Assembly (NCBI RefSeq): GCF_003610895.1
Contig: NZ_MCAS01000067.1
Span: 186,001 to 250,000, forward strand
From: Paraburkholderia fungorum
GTDB lineage: Bacteria > Pseudomonadota > Gammaproteobacteria > Burkholderiales > Burkholderiaceae
Length of the DNA stretch: 64,000 nt
Direction of reading: 5' to 3'
Shown: positions 53,013 to 61,758 of the stretch, piece by piece
Layout of the letters: every line of letters starts with the position of its first letter
Numbering within the stretch: the stretch's first letter is position 1
Notes under the pieces: model-generated
What the model was told of the DNA's origin: nothing
Databases searched by the model: none
What the model saw: the letters and a program-made list of their open reading frames with translations, nothing else
Position numbers and translations under genes: made by a program

Positions 53013-54470
53013 TCAGGCGCGGGTCGGTGCGATCGCGGTACGCGGCCGCAGGGTCGCCATGATCAGGTAGATGCCACCACCGATCACCACGCCGAAGAAC
53101 CACCCATAGGTATTCCACCAGGCCGGCAGCAGGTTGGTGAAATTGGGCAGAAAGGTGGAGAACACGCTGCCGATTGCCGCCGCGGCCAGCGCGTTGATAT
53201 TCCAGCCGCCTTCGTAACGGTATTCGCCATACTCCTGATAGAGCGCCGCGACGTTGATGTTGCGCTTGGCCACCAGGTAGTAATCCACCAGAATGATCCC
53301 CAGCAGCGGGCCCATCGTCGCGCCGATCGCGTTGACGAAGTGCGCGGCGTTGCCTTCCCACGGCGCGAACGGGTAGAGCACCAGCGCGATGATCGCGGCG
53401 ATGTAGCCGCCTTTCTTGAAGCCGATATGCTTCGGGAACGTGTTGGAGATGTCGAACGCGGCCGAGACGAAATTGGCCACCACGTTAATGCCCAGCGTGG
53501 CGACCGCGAAGGTCAGCGCCGCGATGAGCGCCAGCACCCAGCTGTCGAACTTGGCCGAGATCTGTTCGGGGTGGAGCAGTACTTCGCCGTACACCTTGAA
53601 GGCGGCGATGGTGGTGATGCCGGCAACCAGTGAGAACGCGATCAGGTTTACCGGCAGGCCCCACAGATTGCCTTTCTTTACCGCGTCGCGATTTTTCGCG
53701 TAGCGCGAGAAGTCGCAGAAGTTCAGGTATAGCGCGGCGAAGTAGGTGATCCAGGTCGCGCCCACGGCCATCAGCGCCCAGAAAGAACCCGGCTCGCCGC
53801 TGACGCCGGCGTCGCTGGTCTTCTCAAGCAGCGCCTTCATTGGAATGCCGTGGGAGAAAGAGAAGCCGCCGGCTTTGACGCACAGGCCGATCGCGAGAAT
53901 CAGCATCGCGATCCACACTGCCGGACCGGCCCAGTCCTGGAATTTGCGCACCGTCTCCATGCCTTTCTGGATGATGAGCAGTTGCAGCGCCCAGATGATC
54001 ACGTAGCAGATCAATTCCAGCGGTGAGTGGCCGAGCCACTGTGCGCCCTTGTGGAATGCCATCAGGCTGTCATTGCGGATCAGCAGCGCGACCACGGCAC
54101 CGGATGCGGCTGCCGTCTGGGCGCCGTACCAGAAGCAGGCCACCACGGCGCGTACCAGTGCCGCCAGGTTGGCGCCCCACACACCAAAGGAGGCGCGCGC
54201 CAGCACCGGATAAGGGACGCCGGTTTTCTCCCCGGCGTAGCCGATCAGGTTCATCAGCGCGAAGATCACCAGCGAGCTGAGTCCGATTGCCAGCAGGAAG
54301 TTGGTGAAGCTGCCGCATAGCAGGAACAGGCTGGCGGCGAGGTAGTAGCCCCAGAGGCTGTGAACGTCGGAGGTCCAGACGTTGAAGATGCTGAAGGCGC
54401 CCCAGTTGCGCTGTCTGGCGGGCGCGAGGTCTTCGTTGTAAAGGCCGGGCGAGGGATCGCGGATTTCCAT
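53013..54470 (-). CDS. NCS1 family nucleobase/hydantoin-type permease
   Basis: A 485-residue cation symporter with about 12 helices. The N-terminal block NWGAFSIFNVWTSDVHSLWG is diagnostic for NCS1 (cytosine, allantoin, hydantoin, thiamine). GGGAG lies 8 bp before the ATG at 54470; the upstream extension of the frame is not coding. The C-terminal NVAALYQEYGEYRYEGGWN region is typical of PucI-like members. No purine-catabolism enzymes are adjacent. Confidence 0.9.
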   Translation of the reverse strand: MEIRDPSPGLYNEDLAPARQRNWGAFSIFNVWTSDVHSLWGYYLAASLFLLCGSFTNFLLAIGLSSLVIFALMNLIGYAGEKTGVPYPVLARASFGVWGANLAALVRAVVACFWYGAQTAAASGAVVALLIRNDSLMAFHKGAQWLGHSPLELICYVIIWALQLLIIQKGMETVRKFQDWAGPAVWIAMLILAIGLCVKAGGFSFSHGIPMKALLEKTSDAGVSGEPGSFWALMAVGATWITYFAALYLNFCDFSRYAKNRDAVKKGNLWGLPVNLIAFSLVAGITTIAAFKVYGEVLLHPEQISAKFDSWVLALIAALTFAVATLGINVVANFVSAAFDISNTFPKHIGFKKGGYIAAIIALVLYPFAPWEGNAAHFVNAIGATMGPLLGIILVDYYLVAKRNINVAALYQEYGEYRYEGGWNINALAAAAIGSVFSTFLPNFTNLLPAWWNTYGWFFGVVIGGGIYLIMATLRPRTAIAPTRA

Positions 54471-54572
54471 CTGACATCTCCCTGGAGTTCGTGGAACTGA
54501 GGAAACACCGCTGGGCATTCCCGGATGGAGATGTCCCCGCTTCTGAATGCAACGGGTCAATATTGCATGAGC

Positions 54573-54600
54573 AAAAAAAACCCGCCAAGCTCCAGGCGGG
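54573..54600 (-). terminator. Rho-independent terminator after the SRPBCC gene
   Basis: Read on the minus strand, CCCGCC-TGGAGCTT-GGCGGG is followed by eight T residues. It starts 5 bp after the SRPBCC stop, the clearest intrinsic terminator in the window. It separates that operon from the NCS1 permease gene. Confidence 0.92.
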
Positions 54601-54604
54601 CGAA

Positions 54605-55069
54605 TTATTTGCCGCGTAATGATTCGGCTTCGCAGACGGTTTTGAGTCTCGTCAGCCAATCTTGCAGTGCAGCATCCAGCAGTGGCTGGAAGGTGGTGGC
54701 GTTCTCCCGAACCACGTCACCACTCCAGGATTCCTCGGTATGGACGTGCACGCCGCGATCGGTCGCGGTGAATTCCCAGACGTGCACCCCAAAGATTCCC
54801 TGGGCCGGACCTGTCCACGCGATCCTTCGATTCGGCACGATCTCCTGAACGGTCGATGTAATCTGCAAGCCGCCTTCTTCCCATGTGAACGCAGAACCGG
54901 CCGCGAGAATACCTTCGAAGTGGGCGGCGCTCACAGTCGGCCGCCAGGCCGGCCATGCCGGGATATTGGTCTGAAAGGACCATACGGTTGACAGCGGTGC
55001 GTCGATGTCGATGTCATGTCGGGAGACTACCGGCGCATCTTGCTCGATGCTCACTGTCGTGGTGTTCAT
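54605..55069 (-). CDS. SRPBCC family protein
   Basis: A 154-residue START/Bet v 1-fold protein. Typical blocks are HDIDIDAPLSTVWSFQTNIP, the central strands GGLQITSTVQEIVPNRRIAW, and the final long helix with LLDAALQDWLTRLKTV. The Met at 55069 fits the family start. It follows a tautomerase-like gene by 28 bp and ends at a strong terminator, so the two form a short operon. It may bind a hydrophobic ligand. Confidence 0.85.
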   Translation of the reverse strand: MNTTTVSIEQDAPVVSRHDIDIDAPLSTVWSFQTNIPAWPAWRPTVSAAHFEGILAAGSAFTWEEGGLQITSTVQEIVPNRRIAWTGPAQGIFGVHVWEFTATDRGVHVHTEESWSGDVVRENATTFQPLLDAALQDWLTRLKTVCEAESLRGK

Positions 55070-55097
55070 GGTTGGTTCCGTGGGGTGCAGATCACTG

Positions 55098-55547
55098 TCA
55101 AGCAAGCGATTTCAAGTGGATGAAACCAGCCGCGTCGGCAAAGTCCGGGAGACGCCAGACTACGCCATTGGCGCCCCATGACCCATCCGCGACATCGTGC
55201 ACGATAACCGAGGTGGCCAGGCGGCGCTGGTCTGCAGCGGGCAATGCTTGCATGAATGCATCGTGGACCAGACTGACGTATCGGGCGCGGGCGGCCGCGT
55301 CGAGCACCCCGGCTGGCACGTAAATCATCGCCATGCACGGCAAAACCTGGGCTGTGACATTGAACCCTCCGCAGGTCCACAATCCTGGCGCGGCTTCGTC
55401 GATCACGACCCAGCACAGGAAGCGTTTCTTCGCGTCGTCGGGAATCTGCTCTGCAGCTGCAGCAGCATCGTTAAGCAAGCGCACCAGCGTGTCGCGATGC
55501 CCGGCGGGAAATGAATCCTTGGGAAGCTTGACCAGAATGTTCGGCAA
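55098..55547 (-). CDS. Tautomerase family protein
   Basis: A 149-residue protein starting MPNILVKLPKDSF; the Pro after the initiator Met is the catalytic base position of the tautomerase/MIF superfamily. The length is that of the two-module or MIF-like group rather than of the short 4-oxalocrotonate tautomerases. It is divergent from a GlxA-type regulator and leads the pair with the SRPBCC gene. Confidence 0.77.
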   Translation of the reverse strand: MPNILVKLPKDSFPAGHRDTLVRLLNDAAAAAEQIPDDAKKRFLCWVVIDEAAPGLWTCGGFNVTAQVLPCMAMIYVPAGVLDAAARARYVSLVHDAFMQALPAADQRRLATSVIVHDVADGSWGANGVVWRLPDFADAAGFIHLKSLA

Positions 55548-55629
55548 GTGAGCCTCTTCATTTGTGTACGGAAGCTTGCATTAGAGCGCCGCCGTACGCA
55601 AAATCTGAGTGTCTGATTGGACATCTTTC

Positions 55630-56619
55630 ATGCGTATTCAGCCATTCTACGATTTCACGATTCTGGTCCTCAGTGGCGCTTATCCATCGAGCGTCACGCT
55701 AACACTCGATATCCTCGCGGCTGCAGCTTCGGTGTCGGCACGCGTTGGTGTTGCCGCACCCAGGTGGCGCATCTACTCGATTGCGGGCAACAGGGTGCAG
55801 CTCGGACACGGTCTTTCAATCGAAGCGAAGCCTTTGCCGAAGACACTACGCGCCGATGGTTCAATCTGGATCGTGCCCGGACTGGGGCTTGAAAGCCCGA
55901 CCGATCTGCCGGGACGTATGAAGCAAGACGACGCGCTCATGGCGATTAAGGCTCTGCGGGGTCATGCGCTGCGCGGCGGCACCGTAGCGGCATCCTGCTC
56001 CGCTGTCTTCCTCTTTCAGGCGGCCGGTCTGCTGGACGGCCGCCGGGCGACAACGTCGTGGTGGCTGGCGCCGCTACTGCAACGTTTGGAGAAACGCTGC
56101 ACCGTCGATGCGGACCGCATGGTGCTGGAAGATGATGGCGTCGTGACGGCGGGCGCAGCACTCGCGCAAACCGATTTGCTGTTGTATTTGCTGCGAGGCA
56201 AGTTTGGGCCGGCGCTGGCGGATGCCGTATCGCGTGTGCTTCTTGTCGACGCGCGACAGGCACAGGCACCGTTCATTGCGCCGTCGTTGCTCGCGAGCGG
56301 GAGCGAACTGGTGGACAAGATCATCGCGCATGTGGAGGCTTCACTGCCGCAATTGCCTGGTTTGGCCGAGTTGGCGGCGCGGTTTTGCATGTCGCAGCGA
56401 ACCTTCACGCGTCACGTGCGAGCCGCTACAGGCCGTAGCACTCAGGACCTGTTGCAAAGTGTTCGGCTTGGCAGGGCGCGCATGCTGCTTGCCACGAGCC
56501 GGATGACGGTCGAGCAGATCGCCGAGCAAGTAGGCTACAGCGATGCAACGGCGCTTAGAAGAATGATGCGTAAGCTTGTGGGCGCGACGCCGAGACAGTT
56601 CAGGCCGACCGCATATTGA
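55630..56619 (+). CDS. GlxA family transcriptional regulator (DJ-1/PfpI plus AraC)
   Basis: A 329-residue two-domain regulator. The N-terminal DJ-1/PfpI-like domain contains VAASCSAVFLFQAAGLLDGR with the Cys at the nucleophile elbow, and ATTSWW, as in GlxA proteins. The C-terminal AraC domain has LAELAARFCMSQRTFTRHV and MTVEQIAEQVGYSDATALRR. An upstream in-frame GTG at 55609 is possible. It is divergent from the tautomerase-SRPBCC pair, its likely target. Confidence 0.9.
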   Translation: MRIQPFYDFTILVLSGAYPSSVTLTLDILAAAASVSARVGVAAPRWRIYSIAGNRVQLGHGLSIEAKPLPKTLRADGSIWIVPGLGLESPTDLPGRMKQDDALMAIKALRGHALRGGTVAASCSAVFLFQAAGLLDGRRATTSWWLAPLLQRLEKRCTVDADRMVLEDDGVVTAGAALAQTDLLLYLLRGKFGPALADAVSRVLLVDARQAQAPFIAPSLLASGSELVDKIIAHVEASLPQLPGLAELAARFCMSQRTFTRHVRAATGRSTQDLLQSVRLGRARMLLATSRMTVEQIAEQVGYSDATALRRMMRKLVGATPRQFRPTAY

Positions 56620-56686
56620 ACGGGCGGTTGATCTGATCTCAGGCGATATTTCCGTATCGATCCGACGTACGGCGCGCCCCATGCAC

Positions 56687-56869
56687 TTACCGCACTGGCT
56701 CCAGGAGTTCGATGCGGTTCCCAAATGGGTCTGCCGTAAAGACTCTCGTAAAACCTTGAGTGGGCGTATCGCTCTTCACGTCATGGCCTGCTGCGCTCAG
56801 GCTGGCTATGATCGGCGCCAGGCTCTCCACGATGAACCCGGGATTTTGCCATGTTCCACAGGGCGGCTT
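56687..56869 (-). pseudogene. 5'-truncated VOC gene remnant
   Basis: About 60 codons of the C-terminal half of a VOC protein: CGTWQNPGFIVESLAPIIAS, then VFTADPFGNRIELLEPV. The reading frame is broken on the left and overlaps out of frame with the end of the LysR gene. It has no start codon or ribosome binding site. Confidence 0.7.
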
Positions 56870-57765
56870 TTCACATGATCGATGAAGGCGCGCAGCTTCG
56901 GCGTCATCTGCCGGCGACCTGGATAGTAGAGAAACACGCCCGGTATCACCGGCGCGAACGGCTCCAGCACGTGCACCAGTCTTCCCGCTTTCAACCCTTC
57001 AGCGACCATCGGCTCGGGTAGCTGTGCAAGGCCCATGCCTTCGGCTGCCGCGCCGAGCATGGTAGGAAAATCGCTGGCGATGAACGGGCCGGATACGGCA
57101 ATCTCGATCGCCTGGCCGTTGTCGTTGAATGACCATAGCGCGAGCGCGCCGTTGGATCGCCGCCATCGCAAGCATGCGTGCTGGCGCAGCTCGTCCGTGT
57201 GGCTGGGTCGGCTGCGCCCTGCGAAGTAAGCAGTGCTGCCGACGACGACGAGACGAAGCGGTGGCGTCAACGGTACGGCAACCATGTCGGCGTCGACGAA
57301 CTGGCCGAGCCTGATGCCGGCGTCGAACCCTTCCGCTGCAAGATCGATCAGCTCCTTGCTGGTGGCGATCTCCACTTCGACTTCGGGATAAGCCTGGCAG
57401 AAGGACGCGATCAGGGGTTCCAGCAGAATTGGCACTACTGCGCGCGGCACGGAAAGCCGCAACAATCCGGCGGGGCGTTGACCCAGTCCGCGCGCAACTT
57501 CACTAGCGGCGACCAGCTCATCGAAGGCCGGCTTTGCGTGCGAAAGATACCGTTCACCCGCTTCGGTCAGGCCGACACTGCGCGTGGTACGTATAAAGAG
57601 CGTTGCGCCAATACGCGCTTCAAGTACACGCACCGCCTGGCTGACGGCCGACGGCGTCACGCCAAGTTCCGCGGCTGCCCGGCGAAAACTGCGATGCTGG
57701 GCAACGCTCAGGAACACCTCCACGCCATCGAGCGCGCCCTGCCTGACTGTGAAGTTCTGCTTCAT
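56806..57765 (-). CDS. LysR family transcriptional regulator with a replaced C terminus
   Basis: A 319-residue LysR regulator. The N-terminal helix-turn-helix (RSFRRAAAELGVTPSAVSQA) and the effector domain up to LRAFIDHVK look complete. The last 18-20 residues (after HVK, ending WRAWRRS) are read from the VOC remnant in the wrong frame, so the original end was lost by deletion. The effector domain is otherwise intact, so the protein may still work. It is divergent from a four-helix membrane protein gene. Confidence 0.85.
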   Translation of the reverse strand: MKQNFTVRQGALDGVEVFLSVAQHRSFRRAAAELGVTPSAVSQAVRVLEARIGATLFIRTTRSVGLTEAGERYLSHAKPAFDELVAASEVARGLGQRPAGLLRLSVPRAVVPILLEPLIASFCQAYPEVEVEIATSKELIDLAAEGFDAGIRLGQFVDADMVAVPLTPPLRLVVVGSTAYFAGRSRPSHTDELRQHACLRWRRSNGALALWSFNDNGQAIEIAVSGPFIASDFPTMLGAAAEGMGLAQLPEPMVAEGLKAGRLVHVLEPFAPVIPGVFLYYPGRRQMTPKLRAFIDHVKSRPVEHGKIPGSSWRAWRRS

Positions 57766-57891
57766 AGCCCGTCAACATTGTGGTGAATAGTCGCCCGCGA
57801 GAGGCCATGGTACACCTACGCCTGCAGATCACGCGCCGGCAGATCCCCGTCCCGGCCTCAGTGCGGCAGACAACACCTGACAGGAGGCAAC

Positions 57892-58395
57892 ATGCCACCG
57901 GAGCTTCTCTTTCAATTGCATCTCGTTCTGGGGTATGTCGCCTGGCTGCTCTGCTTGCGCGTATACGTCTGGCCCAAACTCAAGTCGATGGACCCATTCG
58001 ACGCGCAACGCGCCATCGCCACTTTGCACAGCTTCCGCTTCTTTGGTCTGGTCTTCATTCTGCCGGGCATCGTCAGCCCCGATCTGCCTGCCAGCTTCGC
58101 CGAGTTCGCCGCATATGGTGACTTCGCAACGGGAATTCTGGCAATGCTGGCGCTACTCACAGCACGAATGCGCGCTCTCTTCTGGCTATTCGTCGTAGCG
58201 TTCAATCTCGTAGGCGTGACCGACCTTATTCTCGACTACTACCACGCTATCGAAGCCGATCTACCCGCGCATGCGGGGCAGTTTGGCGCTACGTACGCGA
58301 TTCCGATCATCTATGTGCCACTGCTGATGATTACGCATGTTTGCGCGTTCTATCTGCTGCTGCGGCCCCAGCTCAAGGTGGCCCAGAGCTTTTGA
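57892..58395 (+). CDS. Four-helix membrane protein, hypothetical
   Basis: A 167-residue protein with four hydrophobic segments (LVLGYVAWLLCLRVYVW, FFGLVFILPGIV, ATGILAMLALLTARM/LFWLFVVAFNLVGV, IIYVPLLMITHVCAFYLLL). AGGAGG lies before the ATG. No family is recognised with confidence. It is divergent from a LysR gene (127-bp gap) and so is probably regulated by it. Confidence 0.75.
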   Translation: MPPELLFQLHLVLGYVAWLLCLRVYVWPKLKSMDPFDAQRAIATLHSFRFFGLVFILPGIVSPDLPASFAEFAAYGDFATGILAMLALLTARMRALFWLFVVAFNLVGVTDLILDYYHAIEADLPAHAGQFGATYAIPIIYVPLLMITHVCAFYLLLRPQLKVAQSF

Positions 58396-58518
58396 TCTTT
58401 CCGTAAGTCACGACGTTGCCAAAGCGTGACCTGCTTCCAGCAGGCGGCGACGAAAGGGTCCAACGCAATGACGGCGAGGCCACGGTGCGATCTCATACGA
58501 TGACGCGGGGAGAGATAG

Positions 58519-59424
58519 CTAAGGCGCCGTCTCTGTTCGTGAACGCGTGCCCTCACGCTCGAGCCACGAGCGGAACAGCACGATCACGTCATCTGCGGAT
58601 CTGCCATCCGGAACGTAACTGCAATAGCTCCGCGACGGTAGACGAGGACTAGCGAACGGCTCGACAAGCCGGCCCGCAGCAAGGTCGTCCGAAACAAGCG
58701 CAGTCGGCCCCATGGCGATGCCTATGCCGTCGATGGCAGCCTGCAACGTCAGATAGAAGTGATCGAAAGTTAGGGCTGCAGCCGGGCGGAGTGCGGGAAT
58801 CTGTGCCCTCGCCAGCCAGTCCGGCCAGAGTCGCGGCAAACTCGTCGTGTGCAGCAACGTATGCTGCTGCAGATCGTTCGGCATCCGAAGCGGCAGTCGC
58901 TGCAAGAGTGCGGGACTGCAAACGGGAAGTCTTTCCTCGGACAGGAAAGGTCGCATCAAATAGCCATAAAACGTGTCCGGACCGCCCCGGATGATGACGT
59001 CATAGATCTCTTTGAGACTTTCCACCGGCTCGTTCGACGTCTCTACCCTGACGTCCACGTCGGCATGCTCGACACGGAATCTCTCCAGTCTCGGCACCAA
59101 CCAGCGCAATGTGAACGTTGCGGGCGCATTCACGGACAGTGTTCGGGAGACCGGCGCGGGGACACCGTATCTGGCGGTTGCCTGCGCGATCTGCTCGAAC
59201 ACGGGGCCGATTTCCTCCAGGTAGGCCTTTGCCGCTGCAGTGAGCGCCACGCGCCGGTTATGCCGTTCAAACAGCGGTGCGCCCAGCCACTCTTCAAGCA
59301 GGCGCACGTGCTGGCTCACCGCACCCTGAGTCACATGCAATTCCGCAGCGGCTTCCTTGAAGCTGCCTAGCCGGCCCGCGGCCTCGAAGGCGCGCAATGC
59401 ATTGAGTGGAGGCAATGTCCGCAT
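58519..59424 (-). CDS. LysR family transcriptional regulator (GcvA-like)
   Basis: A 301-residue LysR protein starting MRTLPPLNALRAFEAAGRLG, the classic GcvA-type N terminus. The helix-turn-helix is SFKEAAAELHVTQGAVSQHV, and the effector domain begins near RTLSVNAPATFTLRWLVPRL. It is divergent from a DMT-family exporter gene (102-bp gap), its probable target. TTTATCT is repeated in that gap. Confidence 0.9.
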   Translation of the reverse strand: MRTLPPLNALRAFEAAGRLGSFKEAAAELHVTQGAVSQHVRLLEEWLGAPLFERHNRRVALTAAAKAYLEEIGPVFEQIAQATARYGVPAPVSRTLSVNAPATFTLRWLVPRLERFRVEHADVDVRVETSNEPVESLKEIYDVIIRGGPDTFYGYLMRPFLSEERLPVCSPALLQRLPLRMPNDLQQHTLLHTTSLPRLWPDWLARAQIPALRPAAALTFDHFYLTLQAAIDGIGIAMGPTALVSDDLAAGRLVEPFASPRLPSRSYCSYVPDGRSADDVIVLFRSWLEREGTRSRTETAP

Positions 59425-59526
59425 GGTTCGAAGTAGTTTATCTAACGCGAATCCGCAATTTATCTGGTTTGTTGGCCCGTCACAAGATAGATATCCTTCT
59501 CGCTACACCTTCTCACCTGGACGCGC

Positions 59527-60369
59527 ATGCTCAGTTACACCGGTGGCTTCGTCCTCCTTGCCGCACTGCTCCACGCGAGCTGGAACGCGATGCTGCACGG
59601 CAACGGCGACCGCTTGCTGTCCATGACGTGGATGAGCATCGCCATCGCGGCGGTCTCTACGGTCGTGATTCTGTTGGCGCCGTGGCCGGCCGGCGCGGCC
59701 TGGCCGTACATCGTCACATCGGGGCTCGTGCATATCGTCTACAACGTGACCCTCGTGCGGTCGTACCGCCGCAACGATCTGGCGCAGGCCTATCCGATCG
59801 CGCGCGGTTCATCGCCGCTGCTCGTCACGCTCGGCGCGGCGCTCTTCGCGCATGAGGCGATCAGCCCCTTGCACGGTTTGGGGATCGCGATGATATCGGG
59901 AGGCATCATTGCGATCGCGCTGGAGAGGCGCCATGTGTCGCGAGCGGGTGCACTGGCCGCGCTAACGACTGGTGTGACGATCGCGCTCTATACCGTGATC
60001 GACGGCATCGGCGTGCGCTTGTCCGGCGGCGAGGCGCTCGCCTACACCGCGTGGATGTTTCTGTTCTATTGGCTGATGCCGGTGCTGTTCGTCGCGACGC
60101 GTGGGTTCGCGGCGCTGTGGGCGCCGGTACGGGCGGCGCCAATGGCAATCGGCTCGTCGCTGGCTGGCGGCCTCGTGTCGATCGCGGCGTATGGCATCGT
60201 GATATGGGCGTTGCAGTCGGGCGCGATGGGCTCGGTATCGGCCTTGCGCGAGACGAGTGTGGTGTTTGCGGTGCTGATCGGACGAATGTTTCTACGGGAA
60301 ACGGTCAGTGGGAAACGCTGGCTCGCTTGCGTGATCGTCGCGGGTGGCGCGGTTTGTTTGGGGCTTTGA
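59527..60369 (+). CDS. DMT superfamily transporter (EamA)
   Basis: A 280-residue inner-membrane protein with about 10 helices in two EamA repeats. The first repeat has VLLAALLHASWNAMLHG, and the second ends with GSVSALRETSVVFAVLIGRM, the hallmark segment of the group. Members export amino acids or metabolites. It is divergent from a GcvA-like LysR gene and 26 bp before an SDR gene on the same strand. Confidence 0.9.
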   Translation: MLSYTGGFVLLAALLHASWNAMLHGNGDRLLSMTWMSIAIAAVSTVVILLAPWPAGAAWPYIVTSGLVHIVYNVTLVRSYRRNDLAQAYPIARGSSPLLVTLGAALFAHEAISPLHGLGIAMISGGIIAIALERRHVSRAGALAALTTGVTIALYTVIDGIGVRLSGGEALAYTAWMFLFYWLMPVLFVATRGFAALWAPVRAAPMAIGSSLAGGLVSIAAYGIVIWALQSGAMGSVSALRETSVVFAVLIGRMFLRETVSGKRWLACVIVAGGAVCLGL

Positions 60370-60395
60370 CTCATCATCACGTGGAGGTTCGCTAA

Positions 60396-61157
60396 ATGAA
60401 TACTGATTCTCAGGCCCCGTTGATTCTGATAACGGGTGGAAGTCGTGGCGTAGGCGCGGCGACAGCGCGCCTTGCTGCCGCACAAGGTTACGACGTGGCG
60501 ATCAGCTTCGTTTCCAACGAGTCTGCCGCCCTCGCGGTGGCGGCCGATGTGGAAGCGGTTGGGCGTCGAGCTTTACCCGTGCGTGCAGATAGCGCGGATC
60601 CTGAGGAGGTCGCCCAGTTATTCGCCGCAATCGACCGGACCTTTGGCCGGATCGATGTGCTGGTGAACAATGCCGCGGTACTTGCACCGCAGTCCCGGCT
60701 GGAGGATCTCGAATTCGAGCGGATGCAGCGTATCTTCGCGGTCAACGCGATCGGCCCTATCCTCTGTGCACAGCAGGCAGCGAAGCGCATGTCGTATCGT
60801 CACAACGGGCGCGGCGGCGCCGTGATCAACATCTCATCGGCATCGGCCCGGCTTGGCAGTCCGAATGAATATGTCGACTACGCTGCGTCGAAGGGTGCCG
60901 TTGAGACGTTCACCACCGGCTTTGCCAAGGAAGTCGCGCGGGATGGGATACGCGTCAACTGCATTCGCCCAGGGCACATCTACACCGACATGCACGCCAG
61001 CGGCGGAGAGCCGGGACGGGTGGATCGCGTCAAAGACTCGATCCCCATGGGAAGAGGCGGTCAACCTGAAGAGGTTGCGCGGGCAATCCTATGGCTGGCA
61101 AGCGCCGAGGCTTCTTTCATTACCGGCACGTTTCTCGATGTCACTGGCGGTAAGTGA
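60396..61157 (+). CDS. SDR family oxidoreductase
   Basis: A 253-residue short-chain dehydrogenase. The cofactor motif TGGSRGVGAATA, the NNAAV structural motif, and the catalytic Ser (VINISSASA) with YAASK are in order. The C terminus VTGGK has the classical FLDVTGGK ending. It starts 26 bp after the DMT transporter, so it is likely cotranscribed. GTGGAGG precedes the ATG. The substrate is unknown. Confidence 0.92.
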   Translation: MNTDSQAPLILITGGSRGVGAATARLAAAQGYDVAISFVSNESAALAVAADVEAVGRRALPVRADSADPEEVAQLFAAIDRTFGRIDVLVNNAAVLAPQSRLEDLEFERMQRIFAVNAIGPILCAQQAAKRMSYRHNGRGGAVINISSASARLGSPNEYVDYAASKGAVETFTTGFAKEVARDGIRVNCIRPGHIYTDMHASGGEPGRVDRVKDSIPMGRGGQPEEVARAILWLASAEASFITGTFLDVTGGK

Positions 61158-61253
61158 GCGACAGGGTGCGGTGCGGGACTTTCCTCGATGCACCGTTTCC
61201 CCGTCTACGACATCAGCATTCCCGGCAACACGCGACACTCCTGACACCACCAC

Positions 61254-61616
61254 CTACCCTTTAAACTCCACCGAAACAAAAATCTTCCTGCACGGCTCAA
61301 CAACTTCCCACGTCCCCTTAAACCCCGCCGGAATCAAAAAACGGTCCCCAGCCCGCACAGTCTTCGCTGTTCCATCCGCATCCCGAATCACGGACACGCC
61401 CTCAAGAATCTCGCAGTATTCACTCTCAGTGAAGTTCACCGCCCATTGACCGCAAACCCCCTCCCAAACCCCAGCCACGAGTTGCCCACACGGACTGGCA
61501 AAGTGCGTGTGAACCGCTTGCGAAGGATTGCCTGCAAGCACGGCTTCCGCCTTGGGCATGTACTCAACGCTTTCCTTAGCGGGCTGCGAAAAATCTACGA
61601 TGTTCAGAATGCTCAT
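61254..61616 (-). CDS. Cupin domain-containing protein (DUF861-like)
   Basis: A 120-residue small cupin. The blocks VAGVWEGVCGQWAVNFTESE, EILEGVSVIRDADG and GDRFLIPAGFKGTWEV are typical of the DUF861/(S)-ureidoglycine aminohydrolase-like cupin group. The Met at 61616 fits the family start; a longer frame upstream is unsupported. It lies 142 bp behind the polyamine-type binding protein gene, on the same strand. Confidence 0.83.
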   Translation of the reverse strand: MSILNIVDFSQPAKESVEYMPKAEAVLAGNPSQAVHTHFASPCGQLVAGVWEGVCGQWAVNFTESEYCEILEGVSVIRDADGTAKTVRAGDRFLIPAGFKGTWEVVEPCRKIFVSVEFKG

Positions 61617-61758
61617 AATGTCTCGAATGCAAACAGAGTTAAAAATCGAAGCTTCAAAAAGGACGTGACGCACACACCCACTGCATGCGCCACGCTCAAA
61701 AGGCGTCACCTAACGCCGCCAAAGATCGCTAAATCACAGCACGACAATCAACCAACCC

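Noticed and set aside
59425..59526. Repeated TTTATCT in the LysR-DMT gap as an operator
   Set aside because: The element is only 7 bp and AT-rich promoter sequence would explain it; mentioned only in the LysR entry.
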